NCBI RefSeq assembly: GCF_030315685.1
Contig: NZ_JASXSI010000004.1
Location: forward strand, 248,001-312,000
Length of the DNA stretch: 64,000 nucleotides
Origin: Gordonia sp. ABSL11-1
Lineage (GTDB): Bacteria > Actinomycetota > Actinomycetes > Mycobacteriales > Mycobacteriaceae
Direction of reading: 5' to 3'
Shown here one piece after another: positions 25,823-33,588 of this stretch. Below the pieces are notes generated by a model, which was given only the letters and a program-made list of their open reading frames with translations, had not been told where the DNA came from and did not search any database. Position numbers and translations under genes: made by a program. Numbering within the stretch: the first letter of the stretch is position 1; each line of letters begins with the position of its first letter.

Positions 25823-27094
25823 ATGCCTGCAGGAAGTGCCGGACACACAAGATATGGCTTGGCCGCGTCCATCGCGGCAATGGTCGTCCTGGTGGCCCAG
25901 ACAGCGGCGCCATCACCGCTCTACCCCGATTATCAGCAGGCCTGGGGACTGACGGCAGTGACCATTGCCAGCGTATTCGCCGTCTACGTGGTCGGTCTGC
26001 TGATCGTGCTGCTCACAGCCGGCGGGCTGTCGGACCATATCGGCCGCAAGCCGGTCGTCATTACCGCCGGTGTCTTGGCATTGGCTGGACTCATCCTGCT
26101 CGCCCTCGCCGAGTCGGTGACGGTCCTCGTGATCGCACGCATCCTGCAAGGCGCATCTGTCGGTCTCGTCGCCGGCACCCTCGGGGCGGCATTGATGGAC
26201 TTTCACCTGCCCGGACGTATCCAATTGTCGGCGATGCTCAATGGGGCTCTGCCGCCTCTGGCGCTGGCAGTAGGAGCGCTGGGCTCAGCCGCACTGACGC
26301 TCGTGCTGCCCGCGCCCCGGCAGACGGTCTATCTCGTCTTCGCCGCCGCGACCGTCGCGGTCACCGCCCTGTGGATCTTCGCCGAAGAGCGCAGTCCCCG
26401 CCGGCCCGGGGCATTACATTCGATGCGTCCTGCGCTCTCGATTCCGCGTCGTACCCGGCCGGTGTTCTTGGCCGTGATCAGCGCCCTTTGTGCGGCCTGG
26501 GCGCTGGCCGGCTTGTACGTCGGGTCTGCCACCGCGATCACCCATCAGGCGCTGGAGCTGGACGGCGTGCTGGTGGGCGGATTGGCGATTCTTGCATTGC
26601 AGGTACCGGCAGCAATCACCGGCATAGCCACTGGCCGGGTCCACGCCCGACCAGTGGTCCTCGCCGGCCTGGGGGCACTGTTCGTCGGGTCGGTACTCAC
26701 CGTGGTCGCATTGTGGGCGACGTCCACCTGGGGGTTCTTCGCCGCCACCATCGTTGCGGGCATCGGATTCGGAGCCGCATTCCAGGGCGGCCTTCGGCTC
26801 GTGCTCGCCGAGACTCCAGAAGACGCGCGCTCAGGGGTGCTTTCGGGTGTGTACGTCGTCAGCTACCTCGCATTCGGCGTGCCAAGCGTCATCGCCGGAT
26901 TCTTGACCCCAGCCATCGGATTCACCCCGACCACCTATCTTTACCTGGCCTTCGTAGCGATACTCGCATTGGCCGCCCTCCTCACTCAGCTTCGTCCGGG
27001 GCGGGCCGCACAGGCTGAAGAAGAAGCCGAAGTCGAGGAGTCATTAGAAGTACTCGACGATGCGCCATATCCGGCGTGGGATACTGCGGTGTGA
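25823..27094 (+). CDS. MFS transporter, 12-helix
   Basis: Membrane efflux or uptake protein of 423 residues. Start ATG 25823 with GGAAGG 8 nt upstream; earlier ATG codons lack a site. Motif A is present as GGLSDHIGRKPVV, and LVIARILQGASVGLVAGTLGA marks helix 4. The cytoplasmic C-terminus is acidic (AEEEAEVEESLEVL). It is coupled to a MarR gene (GTGA overlap) and preceded by a palindromic operator, the pattern of an inducible exporter. Substrate unknown. It lies within the 25.1-31.4 kb accessory segment. Confidence 0.85.
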   Translation: MPAGSAGHTRYGLAASIAAMVVLVAQTAAPSPLYPDYQQAWGLTAVTIASVFAVYVVGLLIVLLTAGGLSDHIGRKPVVITAGVLALAGLILLALAESVTVLVIARILQGASVGLVAGTLGAALMDFHLPGRIQLSAMLNGALPPLALAVGALGSAALTLVLPAPRQTVYLVFAAATVAVTALWIFAEERSPRRPGALHSMRPALSIPRRTRPVFLAVISALCAAWALAGLYVGSATAITHQALELDGVLVGGLAILALQVPAAITGIATGRVHARPVVLAGLGALFVGSVLTVVALWATSTWGFFAATIVAGIGFGAAFQGGLRLVLAETPEDARSGVLSGVYVVSYLAFGVPSVIAGFLTPAIGFTPTTYLYLAFVAILALAALLTQLRPGRAAQAEEEAEVEESLEVLDDAPYPAWDTAV

Positions 27095-27549
27095 CCGACA
27101 CCGACCAAACTGCCAGGCGTCTGCGGCTCCTCACAGCCACATTGCAGGCGCGGCTCCGTGAGGCGGCGCGCGATTCACCTTCCAGCGACCTCGGCCTGCA
27201 GCAGCAAGCGATGCTCTACCGCCTCTCACTGACTGGGCCGAGCTCCATCAAAGATCTCGCCGTGGCCGAGCGCCTACGCCATCAATCGGCCGCCGAACTG
27301 GTTGCAGCGCTACGGAAAAAACAGCTTGTCCACACCGAGCCCGATCCTCAGGATCGCCGCAAAAGCATCGTGACGATCACCCCGTCGGCCAGATCGCTCA
27401 TCGAAGAGAACTTCGCGCACCGTGAGCAATGGCTGCGCACCGCCCTCGAGGCCGCACTCACCGATAGCGAGACCGAGAAACTCGTCGAAGCGCTGCCCCT
27501 TCTCGAGCGTGTTGCCTCCTGGGAGCCGCCGGCCAGCGCTCACCGATAA
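27091..27549 (+). CDS. MarR-family transcriptional regulator
   Basis: 152 residues from GTG 27091, overlapping the MFS stop. HTH SSIKDLAVAERLRHQSAAEL and wing HTEPDPQDRRKSIVTIT with the conserved D.R. Probably represses the MFS-marR operon through the palindrome at 25766-25786. The following 160 bp hold no gene; they contain an 18-bp direct repeat (CTCGATGCTGGGCAGTTG twice, near 27615-27650). Confidence 0.85.
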   Translation: MTDTDQTARRLRLLTATLQARLREAARDSPSSDLGLQQQAMLYRLSLTGPSSIKDLAVAERLRHQSAAELVAALRKKQLVHTEPDPQDRRKSIVTITPSARSLIEENFAHREQWLRTALEAALTDSETEKLVEALPLLERVASWEPPASAHR

Positions 27550-27711
27550 CCCATAGCGCCGTCTCATCGAGGTCTACGGGGGTAGACCTATCGGATCAGG
27601 CTTGCTGGGGCTCTGCTCGATGCTGGGCAGTTGCTCGATGCTGGGCAGTTGTGCTGATCAGGGAGCCCGAAGTCCCAGGTACCCGCCACGTGTGATCGAT
27701 GTCGTCGGGGA

Positions 27712-28305
27712 TCAGGATCGGATGGTCGCCACGCATTCGAAGAACAACTCTTCGAGGTTCCTCGCGCCCTCTGAGGCCAGCCAGGCATCGATCGCGACGT
27801 CAAGACAGCTCAGCGCCGCGGCGATCAGTGCTCGTGGACGTGGATCGGCTGCCGCGTCATCGACCGGAATACCAAGGCGCCGACCGATTTCTGGAGCCAA
27901 CAGCTCCTGCCATCGCAGGTGCTTCTCGAGATGCCTGGCCCGCAACGACGGATTGTCGCGATACATCTGCGCTGTGGCCAGCCGAAGTTCCGACGAGTCG
28001 CCAGTGTCCATGACCCGGAATGCCTCACTCAGCGCCGTCCAGGCTGACTCGGCGGGTGGCCGTGCTTGCAGTGCCGACTGCAACCGCTCACCGAGGGCCG
28101 CCGTGTCGCCGAGCACGACATCTTCCTTGGTGGGGAAATGATGAAAGAACGATCGACGCGAGACGCCAGCCGCCTCCGCGATCTGGTCGATGGTCGTGGT
28201 GGCGAACCCTTGGCGCCGGAACAACTCGAACGCCGCATCGGTGATATCACGACGAAGCGCCATCCGGTTGCGTTCCCGAAGAGACGGTCGCCTCACCTCA
28301 GCCAC
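27712..28305 (-). CDS. TetR-family transcriptional regulator
   Basis: 197 residues. N-terminal HTH: FATTTIDQIAEAAGVSRRSF, then FFHHFPTKEDVVLGD as the hinge to the ligand domain. Start GTG 28305, supported by TAGGCT 6 nt upstream, which indicates a leaderless transcript. It is divergent from an SDR gene with a palindrome in between, so it very likely controls that gene and itself; the ligand is probably the SDR substrate or a relative. Confidence 0.87.
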   Translation of the reverse strand: MAEVRRPSLRERNRMALRRDITDAAFELFRRQGFATTTIDQIAEAAGVSRRSFFHHFPTKEDVVLGDTAALGERLQSALQARPPAESAWTALSEAFRVMDTGDSSELRLATAQMYRDNPSLRARHLEKHLRWQELLAPEIGRRLGIPVDDAAADPRPRALIAAALSCLDVAIDAWLASEGARNLEELFFECVATIRS

Positions 28306-28353
28306 GGCAACAGCCTACCAGACAATGCACTTGCTGCATGTATTGCACTCAGT

Positions 28354-28373
28354 GCAGTCTATGCATAGAGTGC
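28354..28373. promoter_or_regulatory. probable TetR operator
   Basis: 20-bp palindrome GCAGTCTATG/CATAGAGTGC with one mismatch pair, ending 4 bp before the SDR start codon. A second smaller palindrome (GCACT-C-AGTGC, 28345-28355) abuts it. Occupancy would block the SDR ribosome-entry region. Confidence 0.55.
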
Positions 28374-28377
28374 AGAT

Positions 28378-29187
28378 ATGGTTCAAACTCTCGATCACAC
28401 CCAGCAGACGACGATCATCACGGGCGCCAGTTCAGGCATCGGCGATGCCTTTGCGCGCGCCCTGGCCGCGCGTGGATCGCACCTCATCCTGGTGGCACGA
28501 CGCCAAGACCGCCTTGCATCCCTTGCCGGCGAACTGAGTTCACGACATCACGTGCGAGTCGAGCCGATCGCCGCCGATTTGTCGTCACCCAATGCCGGCG
28601 TTGAGGTGCGGGCGGCGCTGACGGCGGCGGGCCTGCGGCCCACGAGCCTGATCAACAACGCCGGATTCGGCACATTCGGAGCGTTCCTCGACGAGGACCC
28701 CGACCGGCTCGCACAGGAGATCGCTGTTGATGTTGCGGCACCCGTTCAGCTGACCGCGGAGTTCTTACCTGACCTGATCGACGCCGGCCACGGCTATCTC
28801 ATCAACGTCGCCAGCATGGCTGCATACACACCCACCCCACGGATGGCCGTGTACGGAGCGGCAAAAGCGTTTGTCCTGAGCTTCACCGAGTCGCTCTCAG
28901 CAGAGCTACGCCACACCGGGGTCAGGGTTTTCGCGCTCTCGCCGGGCGCAACGAGCACCGAGTTCAATCAGGTTGTCGGCACCGAAGACGCGACGGCCGG
29001 GGCGGCCAAGCGCTCGCCCACACAAGTCGTCGCCACCGGCCTCGCCCATCTCGAGCGCAGGAGGCCCTCGGCGAGCGTGATCGACGGGCGCACCAACCGC
29101 GCTGCCGCAGTGTTGAGTCGACTCTTACCCCGGCAGTCGGTGCTCAACACGATGGACCGACTCACACGTCCGTCTGGCCGCGATTGA
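28378..29187 (+). CDS. short-chain dehydrogenase/reductase
   Basis: NAD(P)-dependent oxidoreductase, 269 residues. Cofactor site TGASSGIGDAFA, NNAGFG, catalytic serine in INVASMAAYT and the YxxxK pair in VYGAAKAFVLSF. Arginine pairs after the second strand (LVARRQDR) favour NADP(H). The DltE/YqjQ-like classical SDR family covers many substrates, so none is assigned. It is divergent from TetR. Confidence 0.88.
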   Translation: MVQTLDHTQQTTIITGASSGIGDAFARALAARGSHLILVARRQDRLASLAGELSSRHHVRVEPIAADLSSPNAGVEVRAALTAAGLRPTSLINNAGFGTFGAFLDEDPDRLAQEIAVDVAAPVQLTAEFLPDLIDAGHGYLINVASMAAYTPTPRMAVYGAAKAFVLSFTESLSAELRHTGVRVFALSPGATSTEFNQVVGTEDATAGAAKRSPTQVVATGLAHLERRRPSASVIDGRTNRAAAVLSRLLPRQSVLNTMDRLTRPSGRD

Positions 29188-29266
29188 TAGTCCGCGCATT
29201 GGCGAGCGACAGGTCAGCGCCCAAGTGCTCCCTCATACCGACTCTGGTGTCGCAAGCACCTTCGCA

Positions 29267-30139
29267 TCAGCTCATTTCGTGGGTCCGGTCTTCGCGAAGT
29301 GCTCGAAGGTGAACCGCGGCCCAGGAGCGAAACGGCCGCCATGCCTGTGAGACACCGGCGATCGAGCGATCGGGACCGTAGAGGTGACTGATCTCGGCAT
29401 CGAGACGACGCTCGGCACGAGGGAGGATGTCGACGGCGTTGGTGCCGCGGATGAGTATCAGATCGACGGCGAATGGGCCGATGCCGGTGATCGACAGGAG
29501 TTGTTCACGCGCAGCCTCTTCCGTCAGAGATCGCAGATGTGGTCCCGTCAGGATGCCTTCGGCCGCCGCGGCGGCGACCGCAGAGAGGTACTCGGCCTTG
29601 CGGCCGGGAAGCTCGACCCGGCCATCATCGACCGCATCGACCAACTTGCTCGGTGCGGGGAAGGCTCCGTCGACGCCATGGACAGTGATCAGCTGTCGAC
29701 GCAGCCGTGCGGCTTCGGGGATGCGGGTGCGCTGCGATAGCACAGCCCAGGCAGCGGCCTCATACGGAGAGTAGAAACCGCAGGGCCGAAACCCGGGAAG
29801 CTTCTTCTGCGCCTTTCCAATCACCGGGTCCCGTTCGCCGACGCTCGGCCAGTCGGTTGCATCGACGTCGAGGGAAAGGATGCGGGCGACCTGCCCGGCG
29901 GCGGCCTCGAGGTCACCGTTGCCGGACACGGCGATCCGGGCATTCGTTCCCGCTTGAGCGACTGTTGCATCGACGGGAGTCCAGTGGTCTTCAGCGAGGA
30001 AGCGCACGTTCAGTGTCCCAACAGCGTCGTCCTCTGGAATTGCATTGGGGGTAAACGACTCCCAGAATCGCTTGCCCGTCTCCAACGACCATGGCCCGGC
30101 GACCGCGAGCTCTGTCGCATACCGCATCCGCCGGCTCAT
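29267..30139 (-). CDS. DNA-3-methyladenine glycosylase-like protein (HhH-GPD, AlkA type)
   Basis: 290 residues. Helix-hairpin-helix LLSITGIGPFAVDLILIRG (about residues 211-229), a preceding AAAWAVLSQRTRIPEAARLRRQL helix and an AlkA-like N-terminal domain. In AlkA enzymes the catalytic Asp lies about 10 residues after the hairpin glycine motif (P..DLGLRR); here the stretch is DILPRAERRLD and the aligned position appears to be Glu. It may be altered or inactive. It shares an ATGA overlap with the downstream VOC gene. Confidence 0.78.
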   Translation of the reverse strand: MSRRMRYATELAVAGPWSLETGKRFWESFTPNAIPEDDAVGTLNVRFLAEDHWTPVDATVAQAGTNARIAVSGNGDLEAAAGQVARILSLDVDATDWPSVGERDPVIGKAQKKLPGFRPCGFYSPYEAAAWAVLSQRTRIPEAARLRRQLITVHGVDGAFPAPSKLVDAVDDGRVELPGRKAEYLSAVAAAAAEGILTGPHLRSLTEEAAREQLLSITGIGPFAVDLILIRGTNAVDILPRAERRLDAEISHLYGPDRSIAGVSQAWRPFRSWAAVHLRALREDRTHEMS

Positions 30140-30513
30140 GCCTTGGAATGGATGGTGACGACGTAGCCATCAGGGTCGTTGAACGCGAACTGCAACCCGA
30201 ACGGACCCTCAAACGGCTCTTGCACGATCGGTACGCCCGACGCGGCCAGGCGAGCGTGCAAGGCTGCGGCGTCGGCGTTGTGGAACCAGATACCAATGCC
30301 GGCACCGAGTTGGCCGATTGCGTCCAGGTCGATGCCGGGAAACGGATCGCGCACCGCGAATGCCGCCCCGCCGCCACCGGCGAATACCGCCGCTGCGGGG
30401 TTGGGGGCCGGTAGGCGCGTCAACCCGATGGTTTCTTCGTAGAAACGAGCCGAGGCCTCGCGGTCACGTACCTGCAACGAGATGAAGTCGGGTCCGGTTG
30501 TGGTTGTCGGCAT
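30136..30513 (-). CDS. VOC-family (glyoxalase/bleomycin-resistance fold) protein
   Basis: 125 residues from ATG 30513 with AAGGGA upstream. Two beta-alpha-beta-beta-beta modules: FISLQVRDREASARFYEETIG and GIWFHNADAAALHARLAASG, ending FAFNDPDGYVVTIHS. Such proteins are metal-dependent lyases, dioxygenases or drug binders; the metal ligand Glu/His pattern is partial. It is co-transcribed with the glycosylase-like gene and divergent from a MarR gene with two palindromes between, so probably regulated by it. Confidence 0.82.
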   Translation of the reverse strand: MPTTTTGPDFISLQVRDREASARFYEETIGLTRLPAPNPAAAVFAGGGGAAFAVRDPFPGIDLDAIGQLGAGIGIWFHNADAAALHARLAASGVPIVQEPFEGPFGLQFAFNDPDGYVVTIHSKA

Positions 30514-30545
30514 GGCAGACAGTCCCTTCGTGTCGTCCGGTCGTA

Positions 30546-30563
30546 GTGTCAATATTCTGACAC
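30546..30563. promoter_or_regulatory. MarR-type operator 1 (VOC/marR intergenic)
   Basis: Perfect palindrome GTGTCA-ATATTC-TGACAC, 33 bp from the VOC start on the minus strand. It shares the TGTCA/TGACA core with the sites at 30577 and at 54612-54651. Confidence 0.65.
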
Positions 30564-30576
30564 TGCGCGAAGCATG

Positions 30577-30592
30577 TGTCAAACTATTGACA
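30577..30592. promoter_or_regulatory. MarR-type operator 2, overlapping the marR start
   Basis: Perfect palindrome TGTCAA-ACTA-TTGACA whose last base is the A of the marR ATG at 30592. Probably autoregulatory. Confidence 0.6.
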
Positions 30593-31047
30593 TGACTGAG
30601 CTGAGTGACCGAACTGCGTCGGAAGAGCTGGGTGTGCTGATCAAAGAGACACAAGCCGTGCTGAACCAACGCATGGATGAGGTACTGCGTCCTCTCGGTC
30701 TGACCGTGCCCCAGTACGCCTGCCTTCAGGCCCTCGCCGACACTCCAGGCATCACCAGCTCCGATCTCGCCCGGCGTGCGTTCGTATCGCGACAGTCGAT
30801 GAACGTGCTCCTGCAGGGATTGGAGCGACGCAAACTCATCGAGCGCTCCACCGAGCCGGGACCACGGCGCGAACGCACGACGGTCCTGACCACCGATAGC
30901 GCGATTCTCGTCAGCCGTGCGCGCCAGGCAGTGGCCGCGATCGCCGAGGTCATGAGCTCGCCTCTGAACGCCCGCGACCTCGCCACTCTCCACAGGCTGC
31001 TGAGCACCTGCCGAGACACGCTCCGAGGCGAGGATTCTCGACACTGA
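30592..31047 (+). CDS. MarR-family transcriptional regulator
   Basis: 151 residues from ATG 30592; an ATG at 30574 adds six residues but would place the start ahead of the operator. HTH TSSDLARRAFVSRQSMNVLL and wing RSTEPGPRRERTTVLTT. No ribosome site, so translation may be leaderless. It likely represses the divergent VOC-glycosylase genes. About 210 bp after it contain no gene. Confidence 0.85.
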   Translation: MTELSDRTASEELGVLIKETQAVLNQRMDEVLRPLGLTVPQYACLQALADTPGITSSDLARRAFVSRQSMNVLLQGLERRKLIERSTEPGPRRERTTVLTTDSAILVSRARQAVAAIAEVMSSPLNARDLATLHRLLSTCRDTLRGEDSRH

Positions 31048-31258
31048 GAGACGAACCCCCACCGGGTCGCGTCGCCGCCACGCGGTGGGTCCTCATCCGT
31101 ATATGGGGATTCCGCAACTCGCACGCGGATCTTCAACCGTTCGACATCTGCGGGCGCATCGGGCATCGGCGGCCGGGCGATCAGCGTGGGCTCACGCACG
31201 TGAAAGTGCCTTTTGTAAACGATTCAACACTGACTCATCTTGGGGTTACGCACTATCA

Positions 31259-31425
31259 GTGAGGCAAGACATCATAAGTAAGCAGGCAACGAAGAGCGAG
31301 ACGGCCAAACTAATCGTCGAGGTCTGGGCAGACTTCGGCTGTCCGTGGTGCTACATCGCCAAGCACCGACTGCAGACCGCGATCACGCAGCGGGTGGATG
31401 GCGAGCGCTTCGTCATCCGGCTCCG
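31259..31425 (+). pseudogene. DsbA/FrnE-family oxidoreductase, 5' fragment
   Basis: From GTG 31259 the frame gives LIVEVWADFGCPWCYIAKHR, the beta1-CxxC-alpha1 start of DsbA-family thiol oxidoreductases (CPWC), then QRVDGERFVIRL. The similarity ends abruptly near 31425 and the frame runs on antisense to purT, whose stop is at 31451. It is a truncated gene and marks the right edge of the accessory segment. Confidence 0.75.
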
Positions 31426-31450
31426 GTGTCAACGGTCGCCACGAGCCCAT

Positions 31451-33160
31451 CTAGTCGACCGAGGCGCGCGAGGGGTTGGACTGTCGTGGTGGCGGCGGTG
31501 CGGCGGGCCGACCGGCGGCCGGCGGTGGCACCTGACGCGGCGGCGGCCCGGCGGGACGACCCGGCACACCACGCGGCGGCAGCGGACCCCGCGGCGGCAG
31601 CGGACCGGGACGTGCACCCGGCGGCGGGAACGGGCCGTTGCGCGGCGGCGGCCCCACGGGTCCCGCAGGTCCGCTCGGCCCACCGGGTCCCGCAGGTCCA
31701 CCGGGTCCGGCCGGACCGGGGGGGGCCGCAGGCGGCTGCGGCGCGGGTGGACGGTTGGCGGGATTCGGCTGTCCGACAATGGGTGCGGGCACCGCACGTT
31801 CGAACGGACGTCCTGGCACCGGTGTCACCATCGACGCGGCCTGCACGGCTCGACGACGCGCGGTGTCGACGTCGTCGGCGGTCGCAGTCACCACACCCAT
31901 ACGGCGGCGATGGAAGCTCTGCGGCTTGCCGAAGAGGCGGATGTCTGTCTCCGGCACCGCAAGTGCGCGGGCCACGTCCTCGAAGCCGATCGCGGGTTCG
32001 TCGAGCTGTCCGTAGATGACCGCGGACGCACCCGGCGAGGCCAGGGTGACGTCGACGGGTAGACCGAGGATTGCCCGTGCGTGCATCTCGAACTCCGAGA
32101 GCCGTTGTGTGGCAAGGGTGACCAGCCCCGTGTCGTGTGGTCGCGGACTGACCTCGGAGAAGTAGACGTCGTCACCCTTGACGAACAGCTCGACCCCGAA
32201 GATGCCGCGACCGCCGAGACGGCCGTCACCGAGCGCGGTCGCGATCCGGGCAGCGATGGACGTTGCCGCGCCGAGGGCGTCGGTGCTCATCTCGTGCGGC
32301 TGCCAGCTCTCCACGTAGTCGCCGGACACCTGCTGATGCCCGATGGGGGCACAGAAGTACGACGCGAGGCGCCCGGTCGCCGGATCAACGGCACGCACGG
32401 TCAACAGAGTGATCTCGTAGTCGAATTCGATGAATCCCTCGACGATCACACGCTCGCCCTGCACCCGCGCGCCGGTGGTGGCGGTGTCCCAGGCGACCCC
32501 GATGTCGGCGGGGGCGCGCAACACGGTCTGCCCCTTGCCCGACGACGACATCACCGGCTTCACGACACACGGGAAGCCGATCTCCTGCACGGCCGCCTCG
32601 AGCTCTTCCAGCGACGACGCGAACAGGTACGGCGAGGTGGGCAGGCCGAGTTCCTCGTCGGCGAGGCGCCGGATGCCCTCACGGTTCATCGTCGCGACGA
32701 CGGCACGCGCGGTCGGGATGACCTCCGCGAGTCCGCGCTCCTCGACCTCCACGAGCGCCTGCGTGGCGATCGCCTCGATCTCCGGCACGACGTAGTGCGG
32801 GCGGTGACGGTCGATGAGTCCGAGCACGGCGTCGGCGTCGGTCATGTCGACGACCTCGGCGTGATGGGCGACCTGGTGGCCGGGTGCGTCGGCGTAGCGG
32901 TCGACCGCGATCACCTCGACGCCGAGCCGCTGGAACGCGATGATGACCTCTTTGCCGAGCTCACCGGCACCGAGAACCATCACCTTGGTCGCCGTCGGAC
33001 TCAGCGGGGTGCCGAGCACCGCGGGCGGACCGATCGGCGGTGCTGTGCGGGCCGACTCGACCGGCGCCGGAGCCGCGACGGCGTCGGGGGCGGCCGACGC
33101 CGGCGGATCACCGACGGGCGGCACCGACGCCTCGGGAGCGCTGTGGCTGTCTGAGGTCAT
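31451..33160 (-). CDS. purT: formate-dependent phosphoribosylglycinamide formyltransferase with collagen-like tail
   Basis: PurT joins formate to GAR using ATP in de novo purine synthesis (third step). 569 residues against about 400 for the usual enzyme. ATP-grasp core: [102 protein letters not shown]. About 55 extra N-terminal residues are Ala/Pro-rich. From about residue 450 the C-terminus is a Pro/Gly/Ala tail with collagen-like [19 protein letters not shown] triplets and PPPR repeats. The tail end is where the accessory segment joins. Confidence 0.9.
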   Translation of the reverse strand: MTSDSHSAPEASVPPVGDPPASAAPDAVAAPAPVESARTAPPIGPPAVLGTPLSPTATKVMVLGAGELGKEVIIAFQRLGVEVIAVDRYADAPGHQVAHHAEVVDMTDADAVLGLIDRHRPHYVVPEIEAIATQALVEVEERGLAEVIPTARAVVATMNREGIRRLADEELGLPTSPYLFASSLEELEAAVQEIGFPCVVKPVMSSSGKGQTVLRAPADIGVAWDTATTGARVQGERVIVEGFIEFDYEITLLTVRAVDPATGRLASYFCAPIGHQQVSGDYVESWQPHEMSTDALGAATSIAARIATALGDGRLGGRGIFGVELFVKGDDVYFSEVSPRPHDTGLVTLATQRLSEFEMHARAILGLPVDVTLASPGASAVIYGQLDEPAIGFEDVARALAVPETDIRLFGKPQSFHRRRMGVVTATADDVDTARRRAVQAASMVTPVPGRPFERAVPAPIVGQPNPANRPPAPQPPAAPPGPAGPGGPAGPGGPSGPAGPVGPPPRNGPFPPPGARPGPLPPRGPLPPRGVPGRPAGPPPRQVPPPAAGRPAAPPPPRQSNPSRASVD

Positions 33161-33180
33161 GCCCAGATCCTACGTGCAGT

Positions 33181-33525
33181 TCAGCCCATGACCTCGTGGA
33201 GATAGCACCATCGCCACACCTCGCCCGGCTCGGCCGAACGCATCACCGGATGGCCGCTCTCTTCGAAATGCGCAGTGGCGTGTCGTCGTGGACTGGAGTC
33301 GCAGCAGCCGACGTGTCCGCAGGTCAGGCAGATCCGCAGATGCGCCCAATGATGTTCGCCGAGTTGGGTGCACTCCTCGCACGAACCGAGGTCGCCGACA
33401 CGGGGATCGGGGTCGGCGGTGACATCGATGCCGAGGGTGCCCAGTTCGGCACACCGGTCGTCCGCGGTGGTCCGGGTCGTCGTCGACTCGGCTTGTTCTG
33501 CTGGGGATCGCCGGAACATGCGCAT
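33181..33525 (-). CDS. UBP-type zinc-finger protein
   Basis: 114 residues from ATG 33525 (a GTG at 33549 would add eight). Cys/His pattern of the ZnF-UBP fold: SCEECTQLGEHHWAHLRICL, TCGHVGCCDSS, HATAHFEESGHPVMRS, GEVWRWCYLHEV. Bacterial versions are small zinc proteins of unknown role, often next to a sodium/proton antiporter, as here; the two are divergent. Confidence 0.85.
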   Translation of the reverse strand: MRMFRRSPAEQAESTTTRTTADDRCAELGTLGIDVTADPDPRVGDLGSCEECTQLGEHHWAHLRICLTCGHVGCCDSSPRRHATAHFEESGHPVMRSAEPGEVWRWCYLHEVMG

Positions 33526-33588
33526 GGCGCCATTATCGCCGATCGCCACCGATCACCGCCGCCGTCGTCGGCGAGATAGGTTTCTCGG

